From CAVRUF01 sp963716005 (GTDB taxonomy: Bacteria; Actinomycetota; Thermoleophilia; Gaiellales; Gaiellaceae): a DNA stretch of 64,000 nucleotides. The stretch is taken from positions 682,001-746,000 of the forward strand of contig OY970285.1 of assembly GCA_963716005.1 (NCBI GenBank), read 5' to 3'. The notes beneath the pieces were generated by a model that had not been told where the DNA came from, did no database searches, and saw only the letters and a program-made list of their open reading frames with translations. This document shows, in pieces, positions 8,858 through 17,890 of this stretch (its first letter is position 1; the number at the start of each line of letters is the position of its first letter). The position numbers and the translations under genes were made by a program.

Positions 8858-9528
8858 GCGGCGCGGCGCTTCGCAACGGCGGCGCGCAGGGCGTCGGGGT
8901 CGGCGCCAAGCTCGAGCACGATCTGGAGCGAGCCGTTGCGCTCATCGCCGATCAGCCCGAGCAGGACGTGCTCGGCGCCGATGTAGCGATCGCCGCCCAT
9001 CTTCGCCTCGCGGACGCTCGTCTCGAGCACGCGCTTGCCGGCGCGCGTGAACGGCGCTCTCCGGCGGGGCGGGCCGGGCTCGATCGCCGCGACGCGCTCG
9101 CGGACAGCGTCCAGCGTGATGCCGGCCTCCGTGAGGATCGCCGCGGTCGCGTCGTCTTCGACTCGCACGAGCCCGAGCAGGAGATGCTCGGATCCGACGC
9201 GGTTGTGGCCGAGCTGGTCGGCTTCCTCCTGGGCGGACACGATGATCTGGCGGGCGCGGCGGGTGAAGCGCTCGAACGGCCAGCCGAAGCGACCTTTGTG
9301 CTCGCGGCGGGGAGGGCCGCCTTCGCCGCCCTCGACGATCTGATGGACGCGCTGGTGGCTCAGCCCGAGATCGTCGGCGATCTCGCGGAGCGAGCCGCCC
9401 TCGGCGTGGAGCCGGCGGATCGTGTGGTTGTAGTCGGCGCGGGCGCGCTCGAGCTCGTGCTGCGCCTCAAGGAACTTGTCGCGCGAGCCTCGCGCTTCTT
9501 TGAGAAGTGTGGGGTCAAGTGGGTTCAT
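8854..9528 (-). CDS. HTH plus Clp N-domain protein without ATPase
   Basis: The 224-residue product begins with a charged helical segment (KFLEAQHELERARADYNHTI), then a helix-turn-helix (SLREIADDLGLSHQRVHQIV, about residues 47-66), then a Clp N-terminal repeat pair: FERFTRRARQIIVSAQEEAD with VGSEHLLLGLV, and KRVLETSVREAKMG with IGAEHVLLGLI. Clp N-domains normally sit on ClpA/ClpC ATPases, but no AAA module is present. It may be a DNA-binding regulator that senses Clp substrates or adaptors. ATG 9528 is used because TACGGT lies seven bases upstream. The stop shares CTAG with the converging HMG-CoA-lyase-like gene. Confidence 0.8.
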   Translation of the reverse strand: MNPLDPTLLKEARGSRDKFLEAQHELERARADYNHTIRRLHAEGGSLREIADDLGLSHQRVHQIVEGGEGGPPRREHKGRFGWPFERFTRRARQIIVSAQEEADQLGHNRVGSEHLLLGLVRVEDDATAAILTEAGITLDAVRERVAAIEPGPPRRRAPFTRAGKRVLETSVREAKMGGDRYIGAEHVLLGLIGDERNGSLQIVLELGADPDALRAAVAKRRAA

Positions 9529-9579
9529 GCCGTCTACCGTAGTGGACAGCACCCTGTGGTGTCAAGCACGGTAGACGGC

Positions 9580-10107
9580 CTAGTTGGTGTCGATCCCTTC
9601 GTACGGGTTGAAGTCCGCCCCCGGGCATGCGCCCCAGAGCCCGCGTCCATCCGTTCTCGCCCGGAGCGTCGCGGCGAGCAGGTCGGATGCGTACCGGCCC
9701 ATGTCGCCGTCGAAGAACCAGACACCCGCTGCGCCGTCACGAACGAGCAGCAGGTTCAGGTTCGCGTCACCGACGAAGACGTAGCGCAGCTCGCGTCCGA
9801 ACCGGTCGCGGTCGTCGAGGGCGGGATCCGCTTCTAGGCGTATCCGTGAGCCGGGACGGGCGAGCCGCTCGAGCGCGGCCGCTGCCTCCTCGGCGTAGCA
9901 CTCGGCCTCGCCGAGTTCCGGCGCATCGATCTGCACGAGTCGGATGCGGCGCCCGCCCTTCAGGCGAAGCGTGTCGCCGTCGGTGACCGACTCGACGGTC
10001 GCGGTATCTCCGGTGGATTGAGTGTCCTGCCTAGACGTGCTGCAGGCAGCCGCCGAGAGCATGAGGAGCGTGCCCACGAGCGCGAGCCGGGTGGTGCCGC
10101 GGAGCAT
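9580..10107 (-). CDS. Thermonuclease-family (SNase) lipoprotein
   Basis: A 175-residue staphylococcal-nuclease-fold protein with a lipoprotein-like signal (hydrophobic helix ending in SAAAC). The catalytic segments are TDGDTLRLKGGRRIRLVQID, with the calcium-binding Asp, and DRFGRELRYVFV with the conserved Arg. It should act outside the cell as a calcium-dependent nuclease. The start at 10107 gives a sensible signal peptide and lies six bases after TACGCT on the minus strand; a longer frame to 10191 adds an Arg-rich tail that spoils the signal. The gene lies 51 bases upstream of the HTH-Clp gene, which has its own -10 box. Confidence 0.85.
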   Translation of the reverse strand: MLRGTTRLALVGTLLMLSAAACSTSRQDTQSTGDTATVESVTDGDTLRLKGGRRIRLVQIDAPELGEAECYAEEAAAALERLARPGSRIRLEADPALDDRDRFGRELRYVFVGDANLNLLLVRDGAAGVWFFDGDMGRYASDLLAATLRARTDGRGLWGACPGADFNPYEGIDTN

Positions 10108-10180
10108 GGCGCGAGCGTATGCGCGCCGGCGGCGCTCACCAACGCCTGTGGAGCAATCGGCACGGAGTTGGCGCGCCTCG

Positions 10181-10265
10181 GTGCCAGACACGTGCGGATT
10201 TCCTCGATAGCGTTTATCCCAGGGTGGGGGTATGCCACCCAGCAGACGCGAGCGCGAGTTCGGGT

Positions 10266-10278
<13 letters not shown>
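10181..10278 (+). repeat. Dispersed promoter/stem-loop module, copy A
   Basis: GTGCCAGACACGTGCG at 10181-10196 is identical to copy B at 63378. It holds CAGACA (10185-10190), a 17-base spacer starting CGTGCGGATTTCC, and TAGCGT (10208-10213) as -35 and -10. Next comes a G-rich hairpin, GGGTGG (10222-10227) with CCACCC (10235-10240), then a nine-base inverted repeat GCAGACGCG/CGCGTCTGC at 10242-10250 and 10270-10278 that reaches into the 3' end of the opposing mmsA gene. It reads towards mmsA's tail, so any transcript is antisense or a small RNA; the second stem could also stop mmsA transcription. Confidence 0.6.
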
Positions 10279-11804
<1,526 letters not shown>

Positions 11805-11839
11805 GGCGCCTCCCTCGTCGTTCTCGGGACAGCGTACCC

Positions 11840-11940
11840 GGCTGCTAATTGCCACACGCGTGCGCGTCTAACTTCGGGTTCCCAATCCCACCCGCCTTCG
11901 GCATCAGCCTAACCCCGAGAACCGCACGTGTGGCACGCAG
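11840..11940 (-). repeat. Dispersed promoter/stem-loop module, copy C (mmsA leader)
   Basis: Read on the minus strand: GTGCCACACGTGCG, then after a 17-base spacer (11928-11912) TAGGCT (11911-11906) as the -10. A 28-base block at 11901-11874 follows and matches copy B at 25 of 28 positions, including the hairpin TTGGGAACCCGA. Outer arms GGCTGATGCC (11909-11900) and GGCAATTAGCAGCC (11853-11840) can pair as GGCTG/CAGCC and TGCC/GGCA. The transcript would run about 95 bases to the mmsA ATG, so this copy is well placed to be the mmsA promoter and a structured leader. It matches no riboswitch class I recognise. Confidence 0.6.
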
Positions 11941-11973
11941 ATTGCGTCGAGATGCGCGCGGAAACGTGACGAC

Positions 11974-12435
11974 TTACGCCGGCGGCACGAGCTTGGACAT
12001 GACGACCGCCTCTTCGCGGTAGCCGAGCGCGCGGTAGAGCGACCGGGCCGTCTCGTTCGCGCCGAACACATTCAGCTCGATCGTCCCGTGGCCGCCCTTG
12101 CGGGCCTCGTCCTCGAGGATCGCCATCGCCTCGCGGCCGAGCCCCTGCCCGCGCCGCTCCGGTGCGATGAACACCCAGTAGAGCCACAGACCGCGCTCGA
12201 ACACGCGCATCCACATCTCGCCGACCCGCTCGCCCTCGACCTCTAGGACTAACAGCGCGTGGCCCTCCTGCGCCTCGCCCGCCGGGAACATCGCCTCCAT
12301 GTCGCGCTTTGCCTTCGCCTCAGAGTCGGCGCGGGTCCAGCCTGCGTGCGCCTCGATGTCGGCCGCATACACGGGCTCATGAGAAACGCGAAACTCCGCG
12401 ATCTCGTCGGGCGTCATGGGCCGCGACTCGAGCAT
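11974..12435 (-). CDS. GNAT-family N-acetyltransferase
   Basis: The 153-residue product has the GNAT acetyl-CoA-binding signature VFIAPERRGQGLGREAMAIL (motif A) followed by GTIELNVFGANETARSLYRALGY (motif B, split here for reading as beta-5 and alpha-4). The ATG overlaps the stop of the agmatinase-like gene by one base (TGATG), so it is translationally coupled to it. Acetylated products of amine metabolism are a possible substrate given that neighbour, but nothing in the sequence fixes the acceptor. Confidence 0.85.
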   Translation of the reverse strand: MLESRPMTPDEIAEFRVSHEPVYAADIEAHAGWTRADSEAKAKRDMEAMFPAGEAQEGHALLVLEVEGERVGEMWMRVFERGLWLYWVFIAPERRGQGLGREAMAILEDEARKGGHGTIELNVFGANETARSLYRALGYREEAVVMSKLVPPA

Positions 12436-13379
12436 CACGACCCGCTCGCATGAAGCGCAAGGAGCTCCCAGGCGACGTTGGCGGCGAGGATCGCGGTTTG
12501 CTGTCCCGGCCCGTCGTACGCAGGCGCGACCTCCACGACGTCCGCGCCGGTGAGCCGCATCCCCTTGAGTGCGCGCAGGAACGCCAGCGCCTCGGCCGAC
12601 GAGAAGCCGCCGATCTCCGGCGTGCCGGTTCCGGGCGCGACCGACGGGTCGAGGAAGTCCACGTCGAAGGACACGAACAGCGGTCGCTCGCCGACGCGCT
12701 CGCGCACGAGCGAACCGAACGCCTCCGGGCCGAGGGCTCGCAACTCCTCGGCGGGGATCACGGTGAAGCCGAGCTCGCGCGCGCCGCCCAGGTCGTCCGG
12801 GCCGTAGACGGTGCCGCGCATTCCGGCCTGCACCGACGCGGACGGGTCGACGATGCCCTCCTCGACCGCCCGCAGGAACGTCGTCCCGTGGAAGAACTTC
12901 TGGCCGAAGTACTCGTCCCACGTGTCGGTGTGCGAGTCGAGCTGGACGACCGCGAGCGGCCCGTACCGCCGGGCCAGTACGCGCAGCTCGGCCAGCGTGA
13001 TCGAGTGGTCGCCGCCGAGGCCGAAGGGGACGACGCCCGCGTCGACGATCGGCTCGAGCGCCGCCTCGACGCGCTTGTACGTCTCGATCGTGTCCCCGGG
13101 GGCAACCGGCGCGTCGCCGTAGTCGACGATCGCAAGCGCCTCGATCAGGTCGATTCCCCAGACCGGATTGAACGGGCGCAGCAAGGCGGACGCCGAGCGG
13201 ATCCCCTCCGGTCCGAACCGCGCGCCCGAGCGAAACGACGTGCCCGTGTCGAACGGGATTCCGACCACGGCGACATCGACGCCCTCGAGGTCGGTCGTGT
13301 GCGGGAGCCGCGCGAACGTGCGCACGCCGGAGAAGCGCGGCAGCACGCGGGCGTCGAGCGGCCGGGGACGGTCGGGCAC
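12435..13379 (-). CDS. speB: Agmatinase / ureohydrolase family protein
   Basis: A 314-residue binuclear manganese ureohydrolase. The metal motifs are present in order: PFGLGGDHSITLAEL, VVQLDSHTDTWDEYFG and SFDVDFLDPSVAPGTGTPE. Agmatinase releases urea from agmatine to give putrescine; guanidinobutyrase and related enzymes share these motifs, so the substrate is inferred. GTG 13379 is preferred over an upstream TTG because it places the conserved PRFSGVRTFARLP region at the usual distance from the N-terminus. It is coupled to the downstream acetyltransferase and diverges from the LspA-like gene. Confidence 0.85.
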   Translation of the reverse strand: MPDRPRPLDARVLPRFSGVRTFARLPHTTDLEGVDVAVVGIPFDTGTSFRSGARFGPEGIRSASALLRPFNPVWGIDLIEALAIVDYGDAPVAPGDTIETYKRVEAALEPIVDAGVVPFGLGGDHSITLAELRVLARRYGPLAVVQLDSHTDTWDEYFGQKFFHGTTFLRAVEEGIVDPSASVQAGMRGTVYGPDDLGGARELGFTVIPAEELRALGPEAFGSLVRERVGERPLFVSFDVDFLDPSVAPGTGTPEIGGFSSAEALAFLRALKGMRLTGADVVEVAPAYDGPGQQTAILAANVAWELLALHASGS

Positions 13380-13395
13380 GCGCCCATCTTGACGC

Positions 13396-13815
13396 GTGAG
13401 GGACAATCGCGCCGTGGCCCACCGCGCGCTTCTTCTCCTCTCGGTCGCCTTCGCGGCCGCGGCGATCGACCTGGCGGTGAAGGCCGGTACGCCGACGACC
13501 TACTTCCACGAGCGCTCCGGGCTCTACGTGCTCGTTGCGGCCTGCGCGATCCCGTGGGCGGCGGCTCTCCTCGCGACTGGATCGCGAGTCGTTGCCGCGG
13601 CGGGAGGCGTCCTCCTCGGAGGAGCGCTCGCCAATCTCACGTCGTTGGCGATCTGGCCGGCCGGCGTCCCGGATCCGCTCATCGCCGGCGCGTTCGCGTT
13701 CAACCCCGCGGACGTCTTCGCGCTCGCCGGCGGGCTCCTGCTCGTTCCGGCCGCGGTCGCGATCTACGCGGCTCGCAACCGCGAGCGGCTTCGCGCGCCG
13801 GTCACGCTGCGCTGA
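13396..13815 (+). CDS. Degenerate LspA-like membrane protein
   Basis: About 133-139 residues with four hydrophobic helices. The order of motifs resembles lipoprotein signal peptidase II: GGVLLGGALANLTS near helix 3 and FAFNPADVFALAGGLLL near helix 4. In LspA the first motif carries a catalytic Asp (GNLxDR), which is absent here, while the second (FNxAD) is kept. It is therefore unlikely to be an active peptidase by the known mechanism. GTG 13396 and GTG 13414 are both possible starts. The 3' end overlaps the opposing F420-type gene by 14 bases. Confidence 0.65.
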   Translation: MRDNRAVAHRALLLLSVAFAAAAIDLAVKAGTPTTYFHERSGLYVLVAACAIPWAAALLATGSRVVAAAGGVLLGGALANLTSLAIWPAGVPDPLIAGAFAFNPADVFALAGGLLLVPAAVAIYAARNRERLRAPVTLR

Positions 13816-14812
13816 ACTGCGGGAGGATCGACTCGCGGTAGGCCTGAAGCGTCTCCTCCTGGCCTTCGGTCATGAGGTAGATGTTGAAGTGGTCGACGCC
13901 GATCCCCTCGAGGTCGCGGAGCTTCTGCGTCACCTGCTCGGGCGTTCCGAGGACGCAGAACCGGTCGCAGATGTCGTCGGTCACGAACTCGCCGTGCGCT
14001 GCGCCGACCCGCGAGTGGTCCTTGTAGTCGTAGAACTTCCGCGCTTTCACGAACTCGGTCAGCGCGGCGGGGATCTCCGACTCGAAGCCGTAGCGCTCGA
14101 TCAGGTCCATCACGTGGTTCGAGACCATCGCCGGGAACCAGCGCACCTGGTTGCGCGCGTCCTCGATGTCGTCGGAGATGTGGCTCGGCGCGCAGACGTG
14201 GCACTTGAGCTCCGCCGGGTCGCGTCCGTCCTCTACGGCCGCGGCGCGGGCCGTGTCCATGATCCAGCCGATGATCTCGGGATCGGCGAGCTGGATGATC
14301 ACGCCGTCGCCGACCCGCCCCGCGACCGCGAGCGCCTTCGGCCCGTAGCCCGCGACGAACATCTCGATGTCGGGCAGCTCGGTGCGCACCCACCCGAGCT
14401 GGAGTTCCTTCTCGTTCCACACGACCGACCGGCCGTTCATGAGGTCCTTCATCATCCGGAGGGACGCCTCGAAGTCCGCGACCTTGACCGGCTTCAGCCC
14501 GACGACGCGCCGCGAGGAGTCACCGCGGCCGATGCCCATGACCGCGCGGCCGTTCGAGATCTCGTGGAGCGTCGCGTAGTAGCTCGCCGTGATCGTCGGG
14601 TCGCGGATCCCCGGGTTCGTGACGCAGTGGCCGAGCATGACCTTCTCCGTGCGGTCGGCCGCCAGCGCGAGCAGCGGGTACGACTCGTGCCAGAGGATGT
14701 GCGAGTCGTACGTCCAGCAGTTGTCGAAGCCGGCCTCCTCGGCCTTCTCCATCAGCTCGAGCAGGCGCGTGTAGGGCGGGTCGGGCAGGACGGTGACGCC
14801 GAATGTGAGCAT
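13802..14812 (-). CDS. F420-dependent LLM-class oxidoreductase
   Basis: A 336-residue luciferase-like (LLM) TIM-barrel protein: FGVTVLPDPPYTRLLELMEK, then GFDNCWTYDSHILWHES, GHCVTNPGIRDPTITAS, GRAVMGIGRGDSSRR, and VAGYGPKALAVAGRVGDG. This pattern fits F420-dependent rather than FMN enzymes, and the window encodes F420 synthesis. ATG 14812 has GGGGAG at good spacing. It is downstream of an N-carbamoyl amidohydrolase and close to a dihydropyrimidinase, so a redox step on a cyclic amide or pyrimidine is plausible but unproven. Confidence 0.82.
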   Translation of the reverse strand: MLTFGVTVLPDPPYTRLLELMEKAEEAGFDNCWTYDSHILWHESYPLLALAADRTEKVMLGHCVTNPGIRDPTITASYYATLHEISNGRAVMGIGRGDSSRRVVGLKPVKVADFEASLRMMKDLMNGRSVVWNEKELQLGWVRTELPDIEMFVAGYGPKALAVAGRVGDGVIIQLADPEIIGWIMDTARAAAVEDGRDPAELKCHVCAPSHISDDIEDARNQVRWFPAMVSNHVMDLIERYGFESEIPAALTEFVKARKFYDYKDHSRVGAAHGEFVTDDICDRFCVLGTPEQVTQKLRDLEGIGVDHFNIYLMTEGQEETLQAYRESILPQFSAA

Positions 14813-14959
14813 GCGCTCCCCCGGATCTATCGCGGCAAGGAGCCGCAATCTTTGCCCGAAATCCGCTTCGTGGCAATTTGGGGAGCCCTCAGCCTTGCGA
14901 TCGCCCGCGCGGCTGGGCGGCGTAGCGCTGCTGGCTAGCGGACTCGCGCTCGTCCGGAC

Positions 14960-16198
14960 CTAGCCGGCGACGTGCGCAATCGTGCGGTCGGCCAGGCGGT
15001 CGAGCGCCTGGACTGACAGCTCGAGGTGCTGCGGCTTCGTGTCCTCGAGCTTCGTGTGTGAGAGCCCGCGCAGGCTCTGGACGAAGAGCATCACCGTCGG
15101 AATGCCGGCCCGGGCGATCTCGGCGGCGTCGTGGAGGGGGCCGCTCGGCAGGCGGTGCGATGTGCCGGCGACCTCCTGGATCGCCTCGTCCGCTAAGCCG
15201 ATCAGCGTCTCGTCGAAGAGGATCGGGTCGATCCGCCAGATTCGCTCCCAGGCAACCGCGATGTCCTCTTCGGCGGCGTAGCGCTCGCTCCGCGCCTTGG
15301 CGTCGGCGAGCATCGATTCGAGCGTCGGGAGGTCGAGCGCGCGCTGATCTAGGAGCTGCTCGGCGGTCTCGACGACCGACGTGACGATTCCGGGCTTGCA
15401 GACGACCCCGCCCGACGTGCACACCGCCGCGCCACCTGCGGCCGCGGCGATCTCCCGTAGCGAGAGCGCCAGCTTCGAGGCGCCCGCCAGCGCGTCGCGC
15501 CGCTTGTCCATCGGTGTCGACCCGGCGTGCGCGGCCTGGCCCGTCCAAGTGACGAGATGCCGCTCGACGCCGAACGTGCCGAGCACGACGCCCAGCGGGA
15601 TGTCCATCGACTCCAAGACAGGGCCCTGCTCGATATGGAGCTCCAGGTAGGCGGCCGCTGACTCGAGCTGCGTCCGCGCCTCCAGCGCCGAGTCGAGGTC
15701 GACGCCGTGCTCCGCCAGCGCATCGGGCAGCGCGATCCCGTTTGCGTCCTTGCGCTGCCGCAGATCGTCCTGGTCGTCCATCGTCCCGGAGACTGCGCTC
15801 GAACCGAACAGCGAACGACCGAAGCGTGCGCCCTCCTCGTCGGCCCAGTTGACCAGCCGGACGGTCGCCGCGGGCTCGCCCTCCGCCGCCAGCCGCCGCA
15901 TGACCTCGACCGCGGCGACCACGTTGAGCGCGCCGTCGAGCCAGCCGCCGTTGGGGACGGAGTCGATGTGCCCGCCGATCAGAACGGCCCGGTCGGAGGC
16001 GCCGGGAAGCGTCCACCACTGGTTCCCGGCCTGGTCGATCTCGTACTCGAGCGGAAGGTCGCCGAGCTTGCCGACGAGCCACTCGCGCGCCGTCTCCCAG
16101 GTGTTCGTCCAGGCGACCCGCTGGGCGCCGTTTTCGTCCCCGGTGAGCTCGCGAAGCTCTCGCAAATCGTCGACGGTGCGGCTCGGTTCGAGCGGCAT
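14960..16198 (-). CDS. N-carbamoyl-amino-acid / allantoate amidohydrolase (M20 family)
   Basis: This 412-residue protein is an M20-family zinc amidohydrolase of the hydantoinase/carbamoylase type. Metal ligands appear in GGHIDSVPNGGWLDGALN, NWADEEGARFG, ELHIEQGPVLE and SHTKLED, and the dimerisation-domain motif WTGQAAHAGSTPMDKRRDA is intact. These enzymes remove a carbamoyl group from N-carbamoyl-amino acids, N-carbamoyl-beta-alanine or allantoate. The divergent dihydropyrimidinase makes N-carbamoyl products, supporting a ureidopropionase-like role. The ATG is six bases after TAGGCT on the minus strand, so it is probably leaderless. Confidence 0.88.
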   Translation of the reverse strand: MPLEPSRTVDDLRELRELTGDENGAQRVAWTNTWETAREWLVGKLGDLPLEYEIDQAGNQWWTLPGASDRAVLIGGHIDSVPNGGWLDGALNVVAAVEVMRRLAAEGEPAATVRLVNWADEEGARFGRSLFGSSAVSGTMDDQDDLRQRKDANGIALPDALAEHGVDLDSALEARTQLESAAAYLELHIEQGPVLESMDIPLGVVLGTFGVERHLVTWTGQAAHAGSTPMDKRRDALAGASKLALSLREIAAAAGGAAVCTSGGVVCKPGIVTSVVETAEQLLDQRALDLPTLESMLADAKARSERYAAEEDIAVAWERIWRIDPILFDETLIGLADEAIQEVAGTSHRLPSGPLHDAAEIARAGIPTVMLFVQSLRGLSHTKLEDTKPQHLELSVQALDRLADRTIAHVAG

Positions 16199-16279
16199 GG
16201 CGGGAGCCTAATCGACGTCTGGGCATCCGGCCCAGGAATACTTCCGGCGGCCATTCGTCTTTCCGGGGAGGGAGCGGAC

Positions 16280-17674
16280 ATGTCGGTGCTGATCAAGGGC
16301 GGCCGCGTCATCACGGCGGCCGACGACTACTTCGGGGACGTCTTCGTCGAGGGCGAGCGGATCGCGCTGATCGGCTCCTCGCTCGACGTCGAGGCGGACA
16401 AGACGATCGACGCAGCGGGGAAGTACGTGCTGCCGGGTTGCGTCGACCCGCACACGCATCTCGACATGCCGTTCGGCGGCACGGTCACGATCGACGACGT
16501 CGAGTCGGGCCAGACCGCGGCGGCGTTCGGCGGGACGACCTGCCACGTCGACTTCGTCATCCAGGGCCGGGGCCAGACGTTCGCCGAGGCGCTCGAAACG
16601 TGGAAGGCGAAGGCGGCCGGCAAGCAGGTGATCGACATGGGCTACCACATGGCCATTACCGACCTCGAGGAGGGCGGAACGCTCGAGGAGCTCGCGTCGC
16701 TTCCCGACCAGGGCGTCACTTCCTACAAGCTCTTCATGGCCTACAAGGGCGTGCTGATGGTGGACGACGAGACGCTCTTCAGCGCGATGGAGGTCGCGGC
16801 CAAGTCGGGCGCGCTCGTCATGGTCCACGCGGAGAACGGCGACGTGATCGACGCGCTCGTGCGCCAGGCGCTCGAGGCCGGGAACACGGAGCCGCTCTAC
16901 CACGCGCTCACCCGCCCGCCCGAGGCGGAGGGCGAGGCGACCAACCGGGCGATCCAGCTTGCGCACCTCGCCGGCGCGCCGCTCTACGTCGTCCACGTGA
17001 CGTGCCGCGAGGCGGTCGAGCCGATCGCCCGCGCGCGCGAGGCCGGCTGGGACGTGTGGGGCGAGACGTGCACGCAGTACTTCTTCACCTCGCTCGACGA
17101 CATCGCGAAGCCGAACTTCGAGGGCGCGAAGTACGTCTACTCGCCGCCCGTCCGCGACAAGGCGAACTGGGACGTTCTCTGGAACGCCGTGCGCACGGAC
17201 GAGCTCTCGGCGATCTCGACCGACCACTGCGCGTTCACGTGGGACGGGCAGAAGACGCTCGGCCGCGACGACTTCTCGAAGATCCCGAACGGCGGGCCCG
17301 GGCTCGAGAACCGGCTCCAGATGATCCACGAGTTCGGCGTCCGCGCCGGGCGGATCGACCTGAACCGGATGGTCGAGCTGCTCTCGACGAACCCCGCGAA
17401 GCTTTTCGGCCTGTACCCGCGCAAGGGCACGGTCGCGGTCGGCTCCGACGCGGACATCGTCGTCTTCGATCCCGAGAAGACGCTGACGATCACCGCGGCC
17501 AGCCAGCGCTCGAAGTCCGACTACAACCTCTTCGAGGGCACCGAGGTGACGGGCTCCCCCGAGGTGGTGCTCCTGCGCGGCAACGTGCTCGTCGAGAACG
17601 ACGAGCTGGTCGCCTCGCCGGGGGTCGGGCAGTTCGTTCCACGCGCGCGGTTCGGCGAGCGTTTGGCCGGGTAG
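16280..17674 (+). CDS. hydA: Dihydropyrimidinase / D-hydantoinase
   Basis: This 464-residue cyclic amidohydrolase opens dihydropyrimidines or hydantoins. The amidohydrolase zinc motif GCVDPHTHLDMPFGG, the carboxylated-lysine loop GVTSYKLFMAYKGVL, the histidines in VMVHAENGD and VVHVTCRE, and ISTDHCAF are all present. ATG 16280 has GGGGAGGGAG at proper spacing. Together with the divergent N-carbamoyl amidohydrolase and mmsA it would form a reductive pyrimidine or hydantoin breakdown route. The symbol is tentative. Confidence 0.93.
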   Translation: MSVLIKGGRVITAADDYFGDVFVEGERIALIGSSLDVEADKTIDAAGKYVLPGCVDPHTHLDMPFGGTVTIDDVESGQTAAAFGGTTCHVDFVIQGRGQTFAEALETWKAKAAGKQVIDMGYHMAITDLEEGGTLEELASLPDQGVTSYKLFMAYKGVLMVDDETLFSAMEVAAKSGALVMVHAENGDVIDALVRQALEAGNTEPLYHALTRPPEAEGEATNRAIQLAHLAGAPLYVVHVTCREAVEPIARAREAGWDVWGETCTQYFFTSLDDIAKPNFEGAKYVYSPPVRDKANWDVLWNAVRTDELSAISTDHCAFTWDGQKTLGRDDFSKIPNGGPGLENRLQMIHEFGVRAGRIDLNRMVELLSTNPAKLFGLYPRKGTVAVGSDADIVVFDPEKTLTITAASQRSKSDYNLFEGTEVTGSPEVVLLRGNVLVENDELVASPGVGQFVPRARFGERLAG

Positions 17675-17704
17675 AAGCGCCCGGTCAACTAACGGGGAGG
17701 GAAC

Positions 17705-17845
17705 ATGGCTGGCCTGGGACTTGGTGGCGTGCTCGTCATCATCGGGATCGTCCTGCTCGTGCTCGGCTACGTGTGGATCGGGATCATCGTCGGGCTGATC
17801 GGCCTGCTCGCCTTCGGCGGGTTCGCGCGCGGGAAGTGGTACTGA
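17705..17845 (+). CDS. 46-residue hydrophobic membrane peptide
   Basis: A short frame from ATG 17705 to TGA 17843-17845 encodes an almost wholly hydrophobic peptide: MAGLGLGGVLVIIGIVLLVL, then GYVWIGIIVGLIGLLAFG and a basic end FARGKWY. A strong ribosome site GGGGAGGG lies four bases before the start. It probably spans the membrane twice. It lies 30 bases after the hydantoinase gene on the same strand and may be cotranscribed. Function is unknown. Confidence 0.6.
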   Translation: MAGLGLGGVLVIIGIVLLVLGYVWIGIIVGLIGLLAFGGFARGKWY

Positions 17846-17890
17846 GTTCGCGTCATTGAATAGCAGCGTGTAGAGCGCTACCGTCGGGCG

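Noticed and set aside
11840..11940. mmsA leader as a known riboswitch (cyclic di-AMP, glycine, cobalamin or SAM types)
   Set aside because: The G-rich block and GGGAACCC loop do not match the conserved cores I can recall, and the same block occurs at copy B with no gene downstream.
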